A stretch of 64,000 nucleotides of DNA from NCBI RefSeq assembly GCF_000426665.1, contig NZ_AUFU01000002.1, positions 1 through 64,000 on the forward strand. Reading direction: 5' to 3'. Made by a program: the position numbers and the translations under genes. Origin of the DNA: Centipeda artemidis DSM 19719 (GTDB taxonomy: Bacteria > Bacillota > Negativicutes > Selenomonadales > Selenomonadaceae). Below the pieces are notes generated by a model. That model was given only the letters and a program-made list of their open reading frames with translations. It did no database searches and was not told where the DNA came from. Positions 16,812 to 25,209 of the stretch are shown piece after piece; position 1 is the first letter of the stretch; each line of letters opens with the position of its first letter.

Positions 16812-18161
16812 ATGTCCAACATGAAGCAGTATGTCAACGATATTCTCAATCTCGTATCCAAACGTGACCCGGATCAGGCGCATTTCAAGAACACGGTGGA
16901 AGAGGTTCTGACCTCGGTTGTGCCGCTCCTCGAAAAGCATCCGGAGTACAAGGCGCATAAGATCCTCGAGCGTATGATCGAGCCGGAGCGCGTCATATCG
17001 TTCCGCGTGCCTTGGGTGGACGATAAGGGCGAGATTCAGGTCAACCGCGGCTATCGTGTGCAGATGTCGAGCGCGATGGGACCCTATAAGGGCGGACTGC
17101 GCTTTCATCCAAGCGTATCGCTTGATATTCTGAAATTCCTCGCGTTTGAGCAGGTGTTCAAAAATGCGCTGACGGGACTTCCCATCGGCGGCGGCAAAGG
17201 CGGCTCGGACTTTGATCCGCACGGCAAATCGGACAACGAGGTGATGAAGTTCTGCCAGAGCTTTATGACGGAACTCTACCGCCACATCGGACTGAATGTC
17301 GATGTCCCCGCAGGTGATATTGGCGTCGGCGGTCGTGAGATCGGCTACCTCTTTGGTCAGTACAAGCGTATTCGGGATTCCTATGATGCGGGCGTTTTGA
17401 CCGGAAAACGTGTTGATTTCTGGGGGAGCCTGACGCGTACAGAGGCGACCGGGTACGGTCTTCTCTACTTCGTGAAGAATATGCTCGATGCAAAGGGCAT
17501 TGATCTGAAGGGCAAGACGGTCGTTGTCTCCGGCGCCGGAAATGTTGCGACCTATGCGATTGAAAAGGCACAGGAATACGGCGCGAAAGTAGTCACTTGC
17601 TCGGATTCGAGCGGCTATATTTACGACCCGAACGGCATTGACCTCGCAGCGCTCAAGGACATCAAGGAAGTGCGCCGTGCCCGCATTAAGGAATACATCA
17701 CGACGCATCCAAATGCAGAATATCATGAGGGGTGCCGCGGCGTCTGGTCGATTCCGTGCGATGTTGCTCTGCCGTGCGCAACGCAGGATGAGATCGATCT
17801 TGATTCTGCGAAGCTGCTTGTGGAAAATGGCGTGAAGGCGGTCGGCGAAGGCGCAAATATGCCCTCGACACTCGAGGCGATTGCATACTTTAAGACGCAT
17901 CATGTACTCTTTGCGCCAGCAAAGGCGGCAAATGCGGGCGGTGTTGCGGTTTCGGCACTCGAGATGTCGCAAAACTCTGAGCGCCTGCAATGGACGTTCG
18001 AGGAGGTGGATGGTCGTCTGAAGGGTATCATGGAGAATATCTATAAGAATTCGAAAAAGAATGCGGAACTCTATGCCGATCCGGACGATCTTGTCGCCGG
18101 TGCAAACATTACGGCGTTCGCACAGGTCGCAGACGTGATGCTCGCACAGGGGCTTGTCTAA
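16812..18161 (+). CDS. gdhA: NADP-type glutamate dehydrogenase, hexameric
   Basis: A 449-residue Glu/Leu/Phe/Val dehydrogenase of the about-450-residue hexameric class. The substrate domain has YKGGLRFHPSVS and PIGGGKGGSDFDP (with the catalytic lysine in GGGKGG), followed by VPAGDIGVGGREIGYLFGQY. The Rossmann domain has VVVSGAGNVATYA, and the C-terminal PAKAANAGGVAVSALEMSQNS is typical. It interconverts 2-oxoglutarate plus ammonium and glutamate. Small enzymes of this class are usually NADP-linked and biosynthetic, but coenzyme choice is inferred. It is transcribed alone, between a clear promoter and a terminator. Start ATG 16812. Confidence 0.96.
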   Translation: MSNMKQYVNDILNLVSKRDPDQAHFKNTVEEVLTSVVPLLEKHPEYKAHKILERMIEPERVISFRVPWVDDKGEIQVNRGYRVQMSSAMGPYKGGLRFHPSVSLDILKFLAFEQVFKNALTGLPIGGGKGGSDFDPHGKSDNEVMKFCQSFMTELYRHIGLNVDVPAGDIGVGGREIGYLFGQYKRIRDSYDAGVLTGKRVDFWGSLTRTEATGYGLLYFVKNMLDAKGIDLKGKTVVVSGAGNVATYAIEKAQEYGAKVVTCSDSSGYIYDPNGIDLAALKDIKEVRRARIKEYITTHPNAEYHEGCRGVWSIPCDVALPCATQDEIDLDSAKLLVENGVKAVGEGANMPSTLEAIAYFKTHHVLFAPAKAANAGGVAVSALEMSQNSERLQWTFEEVDGRLKGIMENIYKNSKKNAELYADPDDLVAGANITAFAQVADVMLAQGLV

Positions 18162-18182
18162 AACCATAAATTAGAATTGATG

Positions 18183-18207
18183 AAAGACTGCTTCGGCAGT
18201 CTTTTTT
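18183..18207 (+). terminator. Terminator of gdhA
   Basis: A perfect 9-bp stem AAAGACTGC/GCAGTCTTT (18183-18191/18196-18204) closed by a stable TTCG tetraloop and followed by a T run. Confidence 0.95.
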
Positions 18208-18255
18208 ACATTATTTATAATTCCGGCGGTTCATTATGCAGAAAACCGTGAAATG

Positions 18256-18264
18256 TGATATAAT
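18256..18264 (+). promoter_or_regulatory. Extended -10 promoter of uppP-pth
   Basis: TGA-TATAAT, with TATAAT at 18259-18264, about 44 bases before uppP. No strong -35 hexamer is seen, as is common for extended -10 promoters. Confidence 0.5.
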
Positions 18265-18307
18265 GGGCGGGATTTTACCATTTGAAATTTGAGGGGAGCT
18301 TAGCATT

Positions 18308-19147
18308 TTGGAAATAACACTGATGGAGTTATTGAAGACAGTGATTCTTGGCATTGTAGAAGGGCTGACCGAGTGGCTCCCCATCTCCAGTACGGGGCAT
18401 ATGATTCTCGTGGACGAGTTCATCCAACTAAATGTGACAAAGGCTTTCATGGATATGTTCCTTGTAGTGATCCAGCTCGGTGCCATTCTTGCCGTCGTCG
18501 TGCTGAATGCAGGGAAGCTCAACCCGTTTCTGCGCCGAAAATCAAATGCGGAGCGGCGCGAGACGTTTGATCTTTGGGGAAAGGTCATTTTTGCCTGCAT
18601 TCCCGCAGGGGCGATCGGGCTTGCGCTGAATAAGTATATGGAAGAGCATTTTATGAATGCTCCCGTTGTTGCGTCTATGCTGATTTTATACGGCGTTCTC
18701 TTTATCATTGTCGAGCGTTGGAATCGCGTGCGTACGCCGCGCATCGAGGATCTTTCACAGCTCGATTATCGCACGGCATTTATCATCGGAGTATTTCAGG
18801 TGCTTTCTCTCGTGCCGGGGACAAGCCGGTCGGGGGCGACGATCCTCGGCGGTATCCTGTTCGGCGCGAGCCGCTATGTGGCGACGGAGTTCACGTTCTT
18901 CCTCGCAATTCCTGTGATGTTCGGCGCGAGCTTTCTAAAGCTGGTGAAATTTGGCTTTCATTATACGGGGGCGGAACTTGTCATTCTTGCCGTCGGAATG
19001 GTGACGGCGTTTATCGTGTCCATTCTCTCCATTCGCTTCCTCCTGCGCTACATCAAGCGGAATGATTTCACGGCGTTCGGTTGGTATCGGATTGCGCTCG
19101 GCGTCGTCGTACTCGCGTATCTGTTCGCGGTCGGCGATCCGACCTAA
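18308..19147 (+). CDS. uppP: Undecaprenyl-diphosphatase
   Basis: A 279-residue polytopic membrane protein of the BacA/UppP family, which recycles undecaprenyl pyrophosphate to the carrier lipid for peptidoglycan synthesis and gives background bacitracin resistance. Signature motifs are [17 protein letters not shown] near residues 18-34 and [15 protein letters not shown] near 170-185. About seven to eight hydrophobic segments are visible. The start is TTG 18308 after GAGGGGAG. ATG 18323 is an alternative that loses five residues. The gene begins an apparent two-gene operon with pth, 12 bases downstream. Confidence 0.95.
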   Translation: MEITLMELLKTVILGIVEGLTEWLPISSTGHMILVDEFIQLNVTKAFMDMFLVVIQLGAILAVVVLNAGKLNPFLRRKSNAERRETFDLWGKVIFACIPAGAIGLALNKYMEEHFMNAPVVASMLILYGVLFIIVERWNRVRTPRIEDLSQLDYRTAFIIGVFQVLSLVPGTSRSGATILGGILFGASRYVATEFTFFLAIPVMFGASFLKLVKFGFHYTGAELVILAVGMVTAFIVSILSIRFLLRYIKRNDFTAFGWYRIALGVVVLAYLFAVGDPT

Positions 19148-19159
19148 GGGGGGCGTCCG

Positions 19160-19747
19160 ATGAAAATCATTGCGGGGCTCGGTAATCCCGGCGCGGAATA
19201 CACGCAGACGAAACACAACGTCGGCTTTATGCTCGTGGACGCACTGGCGCAGCGGTTAGGCGTATCCGCATGGAAAGAAGCCTTTTCCTCACTCGTCGCC
19301 GCGGTGCGCATCGGCAGCGAGAAAGTTTTCTTGGTCAAGCCGCAGACCTATATGAATGACAGCGGTTCAGCGCTCGGACCGATGCTGTCGTATTATAAAA
19401 TTGATACGAAAGATCTCATCGTTGTTCACGACGATATGGATATTCCTGCGGGGGCAGTGCGAATACGAACCAAGGGCGGATCGGGCGGTCATAACGGAAT
19501 TAAATCAATCATTTCTCATGTCGGTACAGAGGAATTCCCACGCGTACGCATCGGCATCGGGCGCCCGCCCGTAGGTTGGACGGTCATCAATCATGTCCTC
19601 ACGCCTTTCTCGACCGATGATGCCTCTCTCGTAGGTGAAGCAATTGGGTATCTCCTACCCGCAGTCGAATACCTCGTAACAGACGGGGTGGATATGGCGA
19701 TGAATCGGTTCAATCCGCGAAAGAAAAAGACTACGCGCGACGTTTAG
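19160..19747 (+). CDS. pth: Peptidyl-tRNA hydrolase
   Basis: A 195-residue Pth. It begins MKIIAGLGNPGAEYTQTKHNVGF, containing the catalytic His and substrate Asn. KPQTYMNDSG and VVHDDMDIPAGAVR, followed by GGSGGHNGIKSI, are the other family motifs. It frees tRNA from prematurely released peptidyl-tRNA. It is encoded directly after uppP, and a terminator follows 49 bases after its stop. Confidence 0.97.
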   Translation: MKIIAGLGNPGAEYTQTKHNVGFMLVDALAQRLGVSAWKEAFSSLVAAVRIGSEKVFLVKPQTYMNDSGSALGPMLSYYKIDTKDLIVVHDDMDIPAGAVRIRTKGGSGGHNGIKSIISHVGTEEFPRVRIGIGRPPVGWTVINHVLTPFSTDDASLVGEAIGYLLPAVEYLVTDGVDMAMNRFNPRKKKTTRDV

Positions 19748-19766
19748 GAGATACCGGAACCTGCAA

Positions 19767-19795
19767 TTGACTTCTGTGGCTATTTCGGATAGAAT
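19767..19795 (+). promoter_or_regulatory. Promoter of glmS
   Basis: TTGACT (19767-19772), a 17-base spacer and TAGAAT (19790-19795). The predicted start is near 19802, inside the 5' arm of the hairpin at 19797-19823. Confidence 0.75.
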
Positions 19796-19796
19796 G

Positions 19797-19831
19797 TCCC
19801 TGTGTATCATGGATACATAGGGATTTCTTTT
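19797..19831 (+). terminator. Terminator of uppP-pth overlapping the glmS start region
   Basis: A 12-bp stem, TCCCTGTGTATC with GATACATAGGGA (19797-19808/19812-19823, one G-U pair), a three-base loop, then TTTCTTTTATT. Transcripts entering from pth contain the whole stem. Transcripts from the glmS promoter would start within its 5' arm and form only a shortened hairpin. Confidence 0.75.
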
Positions 19832-19852
19832 ATTGAAAAGAACGAAGTTCTT

Positions 19853-20003
19853 AGCGCCGGTTCTGAAATGGTACGGAATATATTTCAGAAAACGAGGAGA
19901 AGGTTGTCGACCCGTCGGCGGATGCCTTCCGGCACGCTCTGTCGAGAGTCTGCGGTCAAATCATGGGGGCGACTCCGTGGACAAAGCCGCAGACGGAGCG
20001 GAA
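19853..20003 (+). ncRNA. glmS ribozyme (glucosamine-6-phosphate-activated)
   Basis: The 5' UTR of glmS carries the conserved core of the glmS self-cleaving riboswitch. The cleavage site is A/GCGCC between 19853 and 19854. AACGAGGAGAAGG, TCGGCGGATGCCTTCCGGC and GACTCCGTGGACAAAG all match the family core in order. GTCTGCGG pairs with CCGCAGAC around the last of these. The RNA uses GlcN6P as a coenzyme to cut its own mRNA, which is then degraded, giving feedback on hexosamine synthesis. A small AAGAAC/GTTCTT hairpin (19838-19852) lies directly before the cleavage site. Exact ends are approximate, and ORFs overlapping this stretch are not genes. Confidence 0.95.
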
Positions 20004-20049
20004 TCCCTGAGAGATGTTCTATATGTTCTATCAATCGGGAGGTATTTTT

Positions 20050-21879
20050 ATGTGTGGAATTGTCGGGTATGTCGGAAATCGTCAGGCGGCGGAGTTTCTT
20101 TTGGACGGGCTGTCCAAACTGGAATATCGCGGCTATGATTCGGCGGGGATTGCGGTCTATGAGGACGGTGAGATCCACATTGAGAAGAGCGTGGGGCGTC
20201 TCGCGGCGCTGCGCGAGCAGATCAAGGGGCGCGTCCCGGTCGGCACGCTCGGCATCGGTCATACGCGGTGGGCGACGCACGGGCGGCCGTCCGATGTGAA
20301 CGCGCATCCCCATGCGGATTGTCATAAAAATTTTGCGATTGTCCACAACGGCATCATTGAGAACTATCTGTCCCTCAAGGAAGAACTCATCGCGAAGGGA
20401 CACGAGTTCAAGTCCGAGACGGATACGGAGGTCGTTGTCCACCTGCTTGAAGAGGTGTATGCGGGTGATTTCGTTGCGGCAGTGCGTGAGGTACTGCGCC
20501 GCATCGAGGGCTCGTATGCGCTCGCGTTCATGAGCAAGGCGCACCCCGATATGCTCATTTGCACGAAACAGGACAATCCTCTCATCATCGGTCTCGGTGA
20601 GGGGGAAAACTTCATCGCCTCGGATATTCCCGCCATCATTTCGCGCACGCGCCGCACCTATATTCTCGGTGACGGTGAGCTTGCGATTGTCCGCAAGGAC
20701 AGCATCGAGGTCACGAATCGCGCGGGCGAACCTGTGCAAAAGAAAGTCTTTGAAGTGACGTGGAATGCGGAAGCGGCGGAGAAGGGCGGCTATGAGCATT
20801 TCATGCTCAAGGAGATCCACGAGCAGCCCAAAGCTGTGCGCGATACGATGAGTCAGCGCATTACAAGCGATAAGAAGGCGATTTCGTTCGAGGAACTTGC
20901 GTGGGACGCGGCCTACCTCAATTCGTTCAATAAGATTTACATTGTTGCGTGCGGAACGGCGTATCATGCGGGACTTGTCGGCAAATACTATATTGAAAAG
21001 CTGGCGCGTGTCCTCGTAGAGGTCGATGTCGCCTCGGAGTTCCGCTACCGTGATCCGATCGTGGACGATAAGACGCTGCTCGTCGTCGTCTCGCAGTCGG
21101 GTGAGACGAGCGACACGCTCGCTGCACTGAAGGAGTCGAAGCGGCGCGGGGCAAAGACGCTTGCGATCACGAATGTCGTCGGTTCGTCCATCGCGCGCGA
21201 GGCGGATCAGGTGGTCTATACATGGGCGGGACCCGAGATCGCAGTCGCATCGACGAAGGCGTATACGACGCAGCTCGTACTCTTCTTTATGCTTGCGCTC
21301 TATATGGCTGAAATCAAGGGGGCTATCGCACCAGCGCGCACGGCGCAGCTCGTTACGCAACTGCTCGAGATTCCGACGCAGGTCTCGGAGATTCTTTCCG
21401 ATGTGGAACCGATTAAGACGTTTGCGAAGCAGTACGGGTTTAACGAGGATGTGTTCTATATCGGGCGCGGACTGGACTACTCGGTCTCGCTCGAGGGCGC
21501 GCTGAAGCTCAAGGAGATTTCCTACATCCATGCGGAGGCATATGCGGCAGGGGAACTCAAGCACGGCACACTCGCGCTAATCGTAGAGGGCGTTCCCGTG
21601 ATCGCGTTGGCGACGCAGCGCAACGTCTACGAAAAGACGCTCTCCAACATCAAAGAAGTCAAGGCACGTGACGCTATAGTCATCGGCATCGCTGCCGAGG
21701 GCGATACGGAGCTGAAAAAGTATGTGGATCATGTGATCTATGTGCCGGCAACGGACGAATTCATCATGCCGATTCTCTCGGTGATTCCTCTCCAGCTCCT
21801 TTCCTACTATGCCGCTATCACGCGCGGGTGCGATGTGGATAAGCCGCGCAACCTCGCCAAATCGGTTACCGTCGAATAA
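20050..21879 (+). CDS. glmS: Glutamine--fructose-6-phosphate aminotransferase (isomerizing)
   Basis: A 609-residue GlmS. The mature protein begins with the catalytic Cys (MCGIVGYVGNR), which fixes the start at ATG 20050 after GGGAGGT. An upstream in-frame ATG is spurious. The N-terminal glutaminase domain has TRWATHGRPSDVNAHPH, and two SIS domains bind fructose-6-phosphate (ACGTAYHAG, VSQSGETSDTLAAL, STKAYTTQL). The C-terminus ends DVDKPRNLAKSVTVE, as in the family. It makes glucosamine-6-phosphate for peptidoglycan and LPS. The ribozyme in its leader controls it. Confidence 0.98.
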   Translation: MCGIVGYVGNRQAAEFLLDGLSKLEYRGYDSAGIAVYEDGEIHIEKSVGRLAALREQIKGRVPVGTLGIGHTRWATHGRPSDVNAHPHADCHKNFAIVHNGIIENYLSLKEELIAKGHEFKSETDTEVVVHLLEEVYAGDFVAAVREVLRRIEGSYALAFMSKAHPDMLICTKQDNPLIIGLGEGENFIASDIPAIISRTRRTYILGDGELAIVRKDSIEVTNRAGEPVQKKVFEVTWNAEAAEKGGYEHFMLKEIHEQPKAVRDTMSQRITSDKKAISFEELAWDAAYLNSFNKIYIVACGTAYHAGLVGKYYIEKLARVLVEVDVASEFRYRDPIVDDKTLLVVVSQSGETSDTLAALKESKRRGAKTLAITNVVGSSIAREADQVVYTWAGPEIAVASTKAYTTQLVLFFMLALYMAEIKGAIAPARTAQLVTQLLEIPTQVSEILSDVEPIKTFAKQYGFNEDVFYIGRGLDYSVSLEGALKLKEISYIHAEAYAAGELKHGTLALIVEGVPVIALATQRNVYEKTLSNIKEVKARDAIVIGIAAEGDTELKKYVDHVIYVPATDEFIMPILSVIPLQLLSYYAAITRGCDVDKPRNLAKSVTVE

Positions 21880-21898
21880 TATTATCTCTTGGATAGAT

Positions 21899-21926
21899 AC
21901 AGCAGAGCGTTTGCTCTGCTGTTTTT
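21899..21926 (+). terminator. Terminator of glmS
   Basis: CAGCAGAGC/GCTCTGCTG (21900-21908/21913-21921) with a four-base loop, followed by TTTTT. Confidence 0.95.
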
Positions 21927-21937
21927 CTATGAAAGGG

Positions 21938-21966
21938 GTGACAAGCGCGCGCAATCATGTTATAAC
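21938..21966 (+). promoter_or_regulatory. Promoter of the ThrE-like exporter, possibly leaderless
   Basis: GTGACA (21938-21943), a 17-base spacer, and an extended -10 TGT-TATAAC (TATAAC at 21961-21966). The expected start point, about 21973, is only three bases from the ATG at 21976. Confidence 0.6.
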
Positions 21967-21975
21967 TATCTCATT

Positions 21976-23235
21976 ATGATAAATGAGAAACAGCGCATCA
22001 ATATCAACAACATCCTCGAGCGCGCCATCGACATCGGGCAGCGAATGCTGGTCACGGGGGCTGAGGTGAGCCGCGTCGAGCGCACGATTAACTTCATCTG
22101 CCGTGCCTACGGGGTGCGCCATGTCGACGTGATGGTGATTACCTCGAGCATCATCGTGACGATCCGCGGCGCGGACATCGGCATCCTGACGCAGATGCGG
22201 CGCGTTCCGCCGCAGAACTTTGATTTTCAGCGGCTCAAGGCGCTCAATCAGCTTTCGCGGGAGATCTGCGCGCAGCCGCGCACGTCGGATGAGATCAAGG
22301 AACGCATCCGTGCGATCGATACGATGGAGCAGACATCGCTATGGGCGTCCGTATTCTATTGGGCGATGATTGCGGCGAGTTTTTCCGCTTTTTTCGGCGG
22401 GCGGTTTGAGGATGCGGTCTGCGCCGGGCTTGTGGGGGCGCTCCTGCGCCTGATACAATACGCTCTGAGCCGTACGAAGCTGAACGCATACTGCTCGCTC
22501 GTCCTCTTGAGCTTCCTCGGAGGGATGCTTGCCAATTCGTTCCTATGGTTCGGGTTCGATATCCATCCTGCCGCCATCAATATGGGCAATATCATGCCCG
22601 TGATTCCAGGGCTCGCGCTGATGAACTCAATTCGCGATATGTTCAGTCAGGAGACGATCTCGGGGCTGCTCAAGAGTGCGGAGGCGATTATTTTGAGCTT
22701 GCTCATAGCGGCGGGGTTTGCATTCAGCGCGACGGGCACAATCATTGCGTTCGAAACGCTGTGGTGGGTCTATCTGCTCACCTCGCTCGTCGGCGGCTTC
22801 TGTTTCCATATGCTCTTTCACGGGCATATCAAAGACGCGGGGATGGGCGCAGTCGTATGCATGGGTGCGTGGGGCTTTACCATGCTGTTCGTTGCGCTCG
22901 ATTGGAACGAATTTGCCGGGTACTTCGCGGGTGCGGTCTTTGCGACGATCGCGGCGGAGATATTGGCTCGGGTCTATAAATGTCCCGCGACGGTGTTCCT
23001 CATCATCGGCGTGATTGCAATGGTGCCGGGCGGCGCGCTCTACCGAACGATGTTCTATGCAGTATCCGGTGATTGGGGAAAATTCGGGATGCAGGGCATC
23101 AAGACGTTCCTCTATGCCGTCTCCATCGCTGCGGGCATCGTCATCGCAACGGCGATATGGGAGACAGTCAAAGACCGCTTGTTGTCATATAAAAAGAAGG
23201 GCTCGCACATATCGGGGGATGCGTGCGCGCGATAA
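21976..23235 (+). CDS. ThrE-family threonine/serine exporter, YjjP-YjjB fusion
   Basis: A 419-residue protein fusing both halves of the ThrE family. The N-terminal YjjP-like part (DUF1212) has ERAIDIGQRMLVTGAEVSRVERTI and ends with five hydrophobic segments. The C-terminal YjjB-like part (DUF3815) ends in CPATVFLIIGVIAMVPGGALYRTMF. About ten membrane segments in all. Such proteins export Thr/Ser, or in the split form act in succinate export, so the substrate is uncertain. The ATG at 21976 gives the family N-terminus. It has no Shine-Dalgarno and may be read from a leaderless message. An efflux gene follows 22 bases downstream. Confidence 0.85.
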   Translation: MINEKQRININNILERAIDIGQRMLVTGAEVSRVERTINFICRAYGVRHVDVMVITSSIIVTIRGADIGILTQMRRVPPQNFDFQRLKALNQLSREICAQPRTSDEIKERIRAIDTMEQTSLWASVFYWAMIAASFSAFFGGRFEDAVCAGLVGALLRLIQYALSRTKLNAYCSLVLLSFLGGMLANSFLWFGFDIHPAAINMGNIMPVIPGLALMNSIRDMFSQETISGLLKSAEAIILSLLIAAGFAFSATGTIIAFETLWWVYLLTSLVGGFCFHMLFHGHIKDAGMGAVVCMGAWGFTMLFVALDWNEFAGYFAGAVFATIAAEILARVYKCPATVFLIIGVIAMVPGGALYRTMFYAVSGDWGKFGMQGIKTFLYAVSIAAGIVIATAIWETVKDRLLSYKKKGSHISGDACAR

Positions 23236-23257
23236 CGTACGGGGAAGCGGGGATACG

Positions 23258-24448
23258 ATGGCTTTACGCGGGCGCAGCCGCCTTTGGCTTACAGTGTTTT
23301 TAGGAATCATGACGGCGATCGCGCCGCTCTCGACGGATATGTACCTGCCGGCACTGCCGGAGGTGCAGGCGGACTTTGGTGTGTCGACGTCTCTCATCCA
23401 GATGACGCTCACAATGACGACACTCGGGATGGCGCTCGGGCAGATCCTCGCGGGACCGCTCAGTGATTTGTGGGGACGCAAAAAACCGCTGTTCATCGGG
23501 ATGCTTGTCTTTATCGGGGCAACGCTCGGCTGCGTCCTTGCCGAGGACATCGATTATTTTCTGTTCTTTCGTTTTTTCGCGGGTTTTGCGGGGGCAAGCG
23601 GCATCGTGATCGCGCGTGCGATTGCTCGGGACGTGTGCGAGGGCGCGGAGCTCACACGGTTCTTCGCCGTACTCATGATGGTCAACGGTCTCGCCCCAAT
23701 CTTGGCGCCTGTTATCGGCGGGCAGATCCTGCTCTTTGCATCGTGGCGCGCGACGTTCGTCTTGCTGACACTCATCGGCGTGGGGCTTGCCGCCGCGACG
23801 CTCGCTTACAGTGAGACGCTGGCGAAAAAGGCGCGCAGCAGCAATGTGACGGACTCGCTGAAGAAATTTCCGATACTTCTCAAAAACCGCTACTTCTTAG
23901 GGCATTGTCTCGTGCAGTGTTTCGTATTCGGCGCGTTCTTCTGCTATCTTGCAGGCTCATCCTTTATCTTTCAAAATATCTACGCGGTATCGCCACAGGC
24001 GTACAGCTTGATCTTTGGGGCTATTGGACTGGGGCTTCTCGTCACGGGAGTCCTGCCCGCGCGTCTTGCGGGACGCGTGCCGGACGTGCGTCTGCTGAAA
24101 TATGCGGTGCTTGTCCCACTCCTTGGCAGTATTCTGCTTTTGACGGGATTTTATTTTACCGCGCCGCTGCTCGTGATCGTGTTGCTGCTCTTCCTGACAG
24201 TCGTTCCGCTTTCGGTGATGGGCGCCGCGAGCTTTTCCCTCGCGCTCACACGGCAGGGGAAGAACGCGGGGAGCGCATCCGCGCTCATCGGCTGTTCCTC
24301 AATGCTCCTCGGCGCCTGTATGATGCCCGTGGTCGGCATCGCAGGAGATCATACGGCACTGCCGATGGCAATCATCATGGTCACGTTGTATGCGCTCGGG
24401 GCTCTCGTGTTTTTCTCCATGATCGCCCCGGAGCACCGTGCGGTATAA
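23258..24448 (+). CDS. Bcr/CflA-family multidrug efflux MFS transporter
   Basis: A 396-residue, 12-segment MFS protein. LSTDMYLPALPEVQADF in the first segments is the Bcr/CflA signature, and GPLSDLWGRKKPL is the MFS loop 2-3 motif. The family expels bicyclomycin, chloramphenicol, sulfonamides or L-cysteine by proton antiport. The substrate is not predictable here. The start ATG 23258 follows GGGGA. It is probably co-transcribed with the ThrE-like gene. Confidence 0.92.
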   Translation: MALRGRSRLWLTVFLGIMTAIAPLSTDMYLPALPEVQADFGVSTSLIQMTLTMTTLGMALGQILAGPLSDLWGRKKPLFIGMLVFIGATLGCVLAEDIDYFLFFRFFAGFAGASGIVIARAIARDVCEGAELTRFFAVLMMVNGLAPILAPVIGGQILLFASWRATFVLLTLIGVGLAAATLAYSETLAKKARSSNVTDSLKKFPILLKNRYFLGHCLVQCFVFGAFFCYLAGSSFIFQNIYAVSPQAYSLIFGAIGLGLLVTGVLPARLAGRVPDVRLLKYAVLVPLLGSILLLTGFYFTAPLLVIVLLLFLTVVPLSVMGAASFSLALTRQGKNAGSASALIGCSSMLLGACMMPVVGIAGDHTALPMAIIMVTLYALGALVFFSMIAPEHRAV

Positions 24449-24531
24449 GATTTTCAGCTATCTTTCACATCGTTTCCGTATACTTTAGTTGCGGTATACA
24501 TAATGTTTGATATATGCCGGAGGATGATATT

Positions 24532-25209
24532 ATGCGGGTGTTGCTTGCCGAAGACGATCTGCGTCTCGGAAAGTTGATCCAATATATGTTGGAACAAAAC
24601 GACATTACGGTAGAATGGGTCACAAACGGGGACGATATTTATGAGTACGCGACGTATACGGAGTACGATATTCTCATCCTTGATTGGATGATGCCCGGCG
24701 AGAGTGGTGTGGACGCGTGTACGCGTCTGCGCAAGAACGGCTATGACCGTGCCATTCTCATGCTGACGGCGCGCGACTCCGTAGAGGATCGCGTAACGGG
24801 ACTGGATGCGGGTGCGGACGACTATCTCGTGAAGCCGTTCGAGTTCTCAGAGCTTCTTGCACGTCTGCGCGCACTTGGGCGACGGTCGACGCAGAAGATC
24901 CAGCACGAGGTGGACGAGATCGGCGGATTCCGTCTCAACCGCACTGCCAATATCCTTGAAAAAAACGGAAAGATGATTCAGCTCTCTCCGCGCGAGTTCC
25001 AGCTCTTTGACCTGTTGGCGCAGAATATCGGCATCGTCGTTCCGCGCGACATCATATTGGATCGTATTTGGGGGCTGGAGTCCGATGTCAGCTCCAATAA
25101 TATCGACTCCTATATGAAAATGCTGCGCAAAAAACTCGATGCGGCGAGCGAGGGCGAGGCAATCAAGACGATACGCGGCGTCGGTTATAAACTAGAGGCG
25201 TCGCATTGA
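24532..25209 (+). CDS. OmpR/PhoB-family response regulator
   Basis: A 225-residue regulator. The receiver has the acidic pocket E7-D8-D9, phosphoacceptor D51 (LILDWMMPGESG), the T/S switch in MLTARDS, and K in LVKPFEF. A winged-helix DNA-binding domain follows (LSPREFQLFDLLAQN, then SNNIDSYMKMLRKKL and IKTIRGVGYKLE). The start ATG 24532 follows GGAGGAT, and the ATG at 24514 lacks a site. Its stop overlaps the kinase start. The input signal and regulon are unknown. Confidence 0.95.
   Translation: MRVLLAEDDLRLGKLIQYMLEQNDITVEWVTNGDDIYEYATYTEYDILILDWMMPGESGVDACTRLRKNGYDRAILMLTARDSVEDRVTGLDAGADDYLVKPFEFSELLARLRALGRRSTQKIQHEVDEIGGFRLNRTANILEKNGKMIQLSPREFQLFDLLAQNIGIVVPRDIILDRIWGLESDVSSNNIDSYMKMLRKKLDAASEGEAIKTIRGVGYKLEASH

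Noticed and set aside
16698-18167. 489-codon minus-strand ORF over gdhA
   Set aside because: Antisense shadow of gdhA with no recognisable domain.
19802-20299. ORFs of 165 and 101 codons over the glmS leader
   Set aside because: They run across the ribozyme core, have no ribosome site and overlap the start of glmS.
19885-21564. 559-codon minus-strand ORF antisense to glmS
   Set aside because: A shadow of the high-G+C glmS frame. No motif, no start signal, and arginine/leucine-rich low-quality translation.
24460-24505. Possible promoter for the response regulator
   Set aside because: TATACT is present at 24479-24484, but no -35 hexamer lies at a useful distance.
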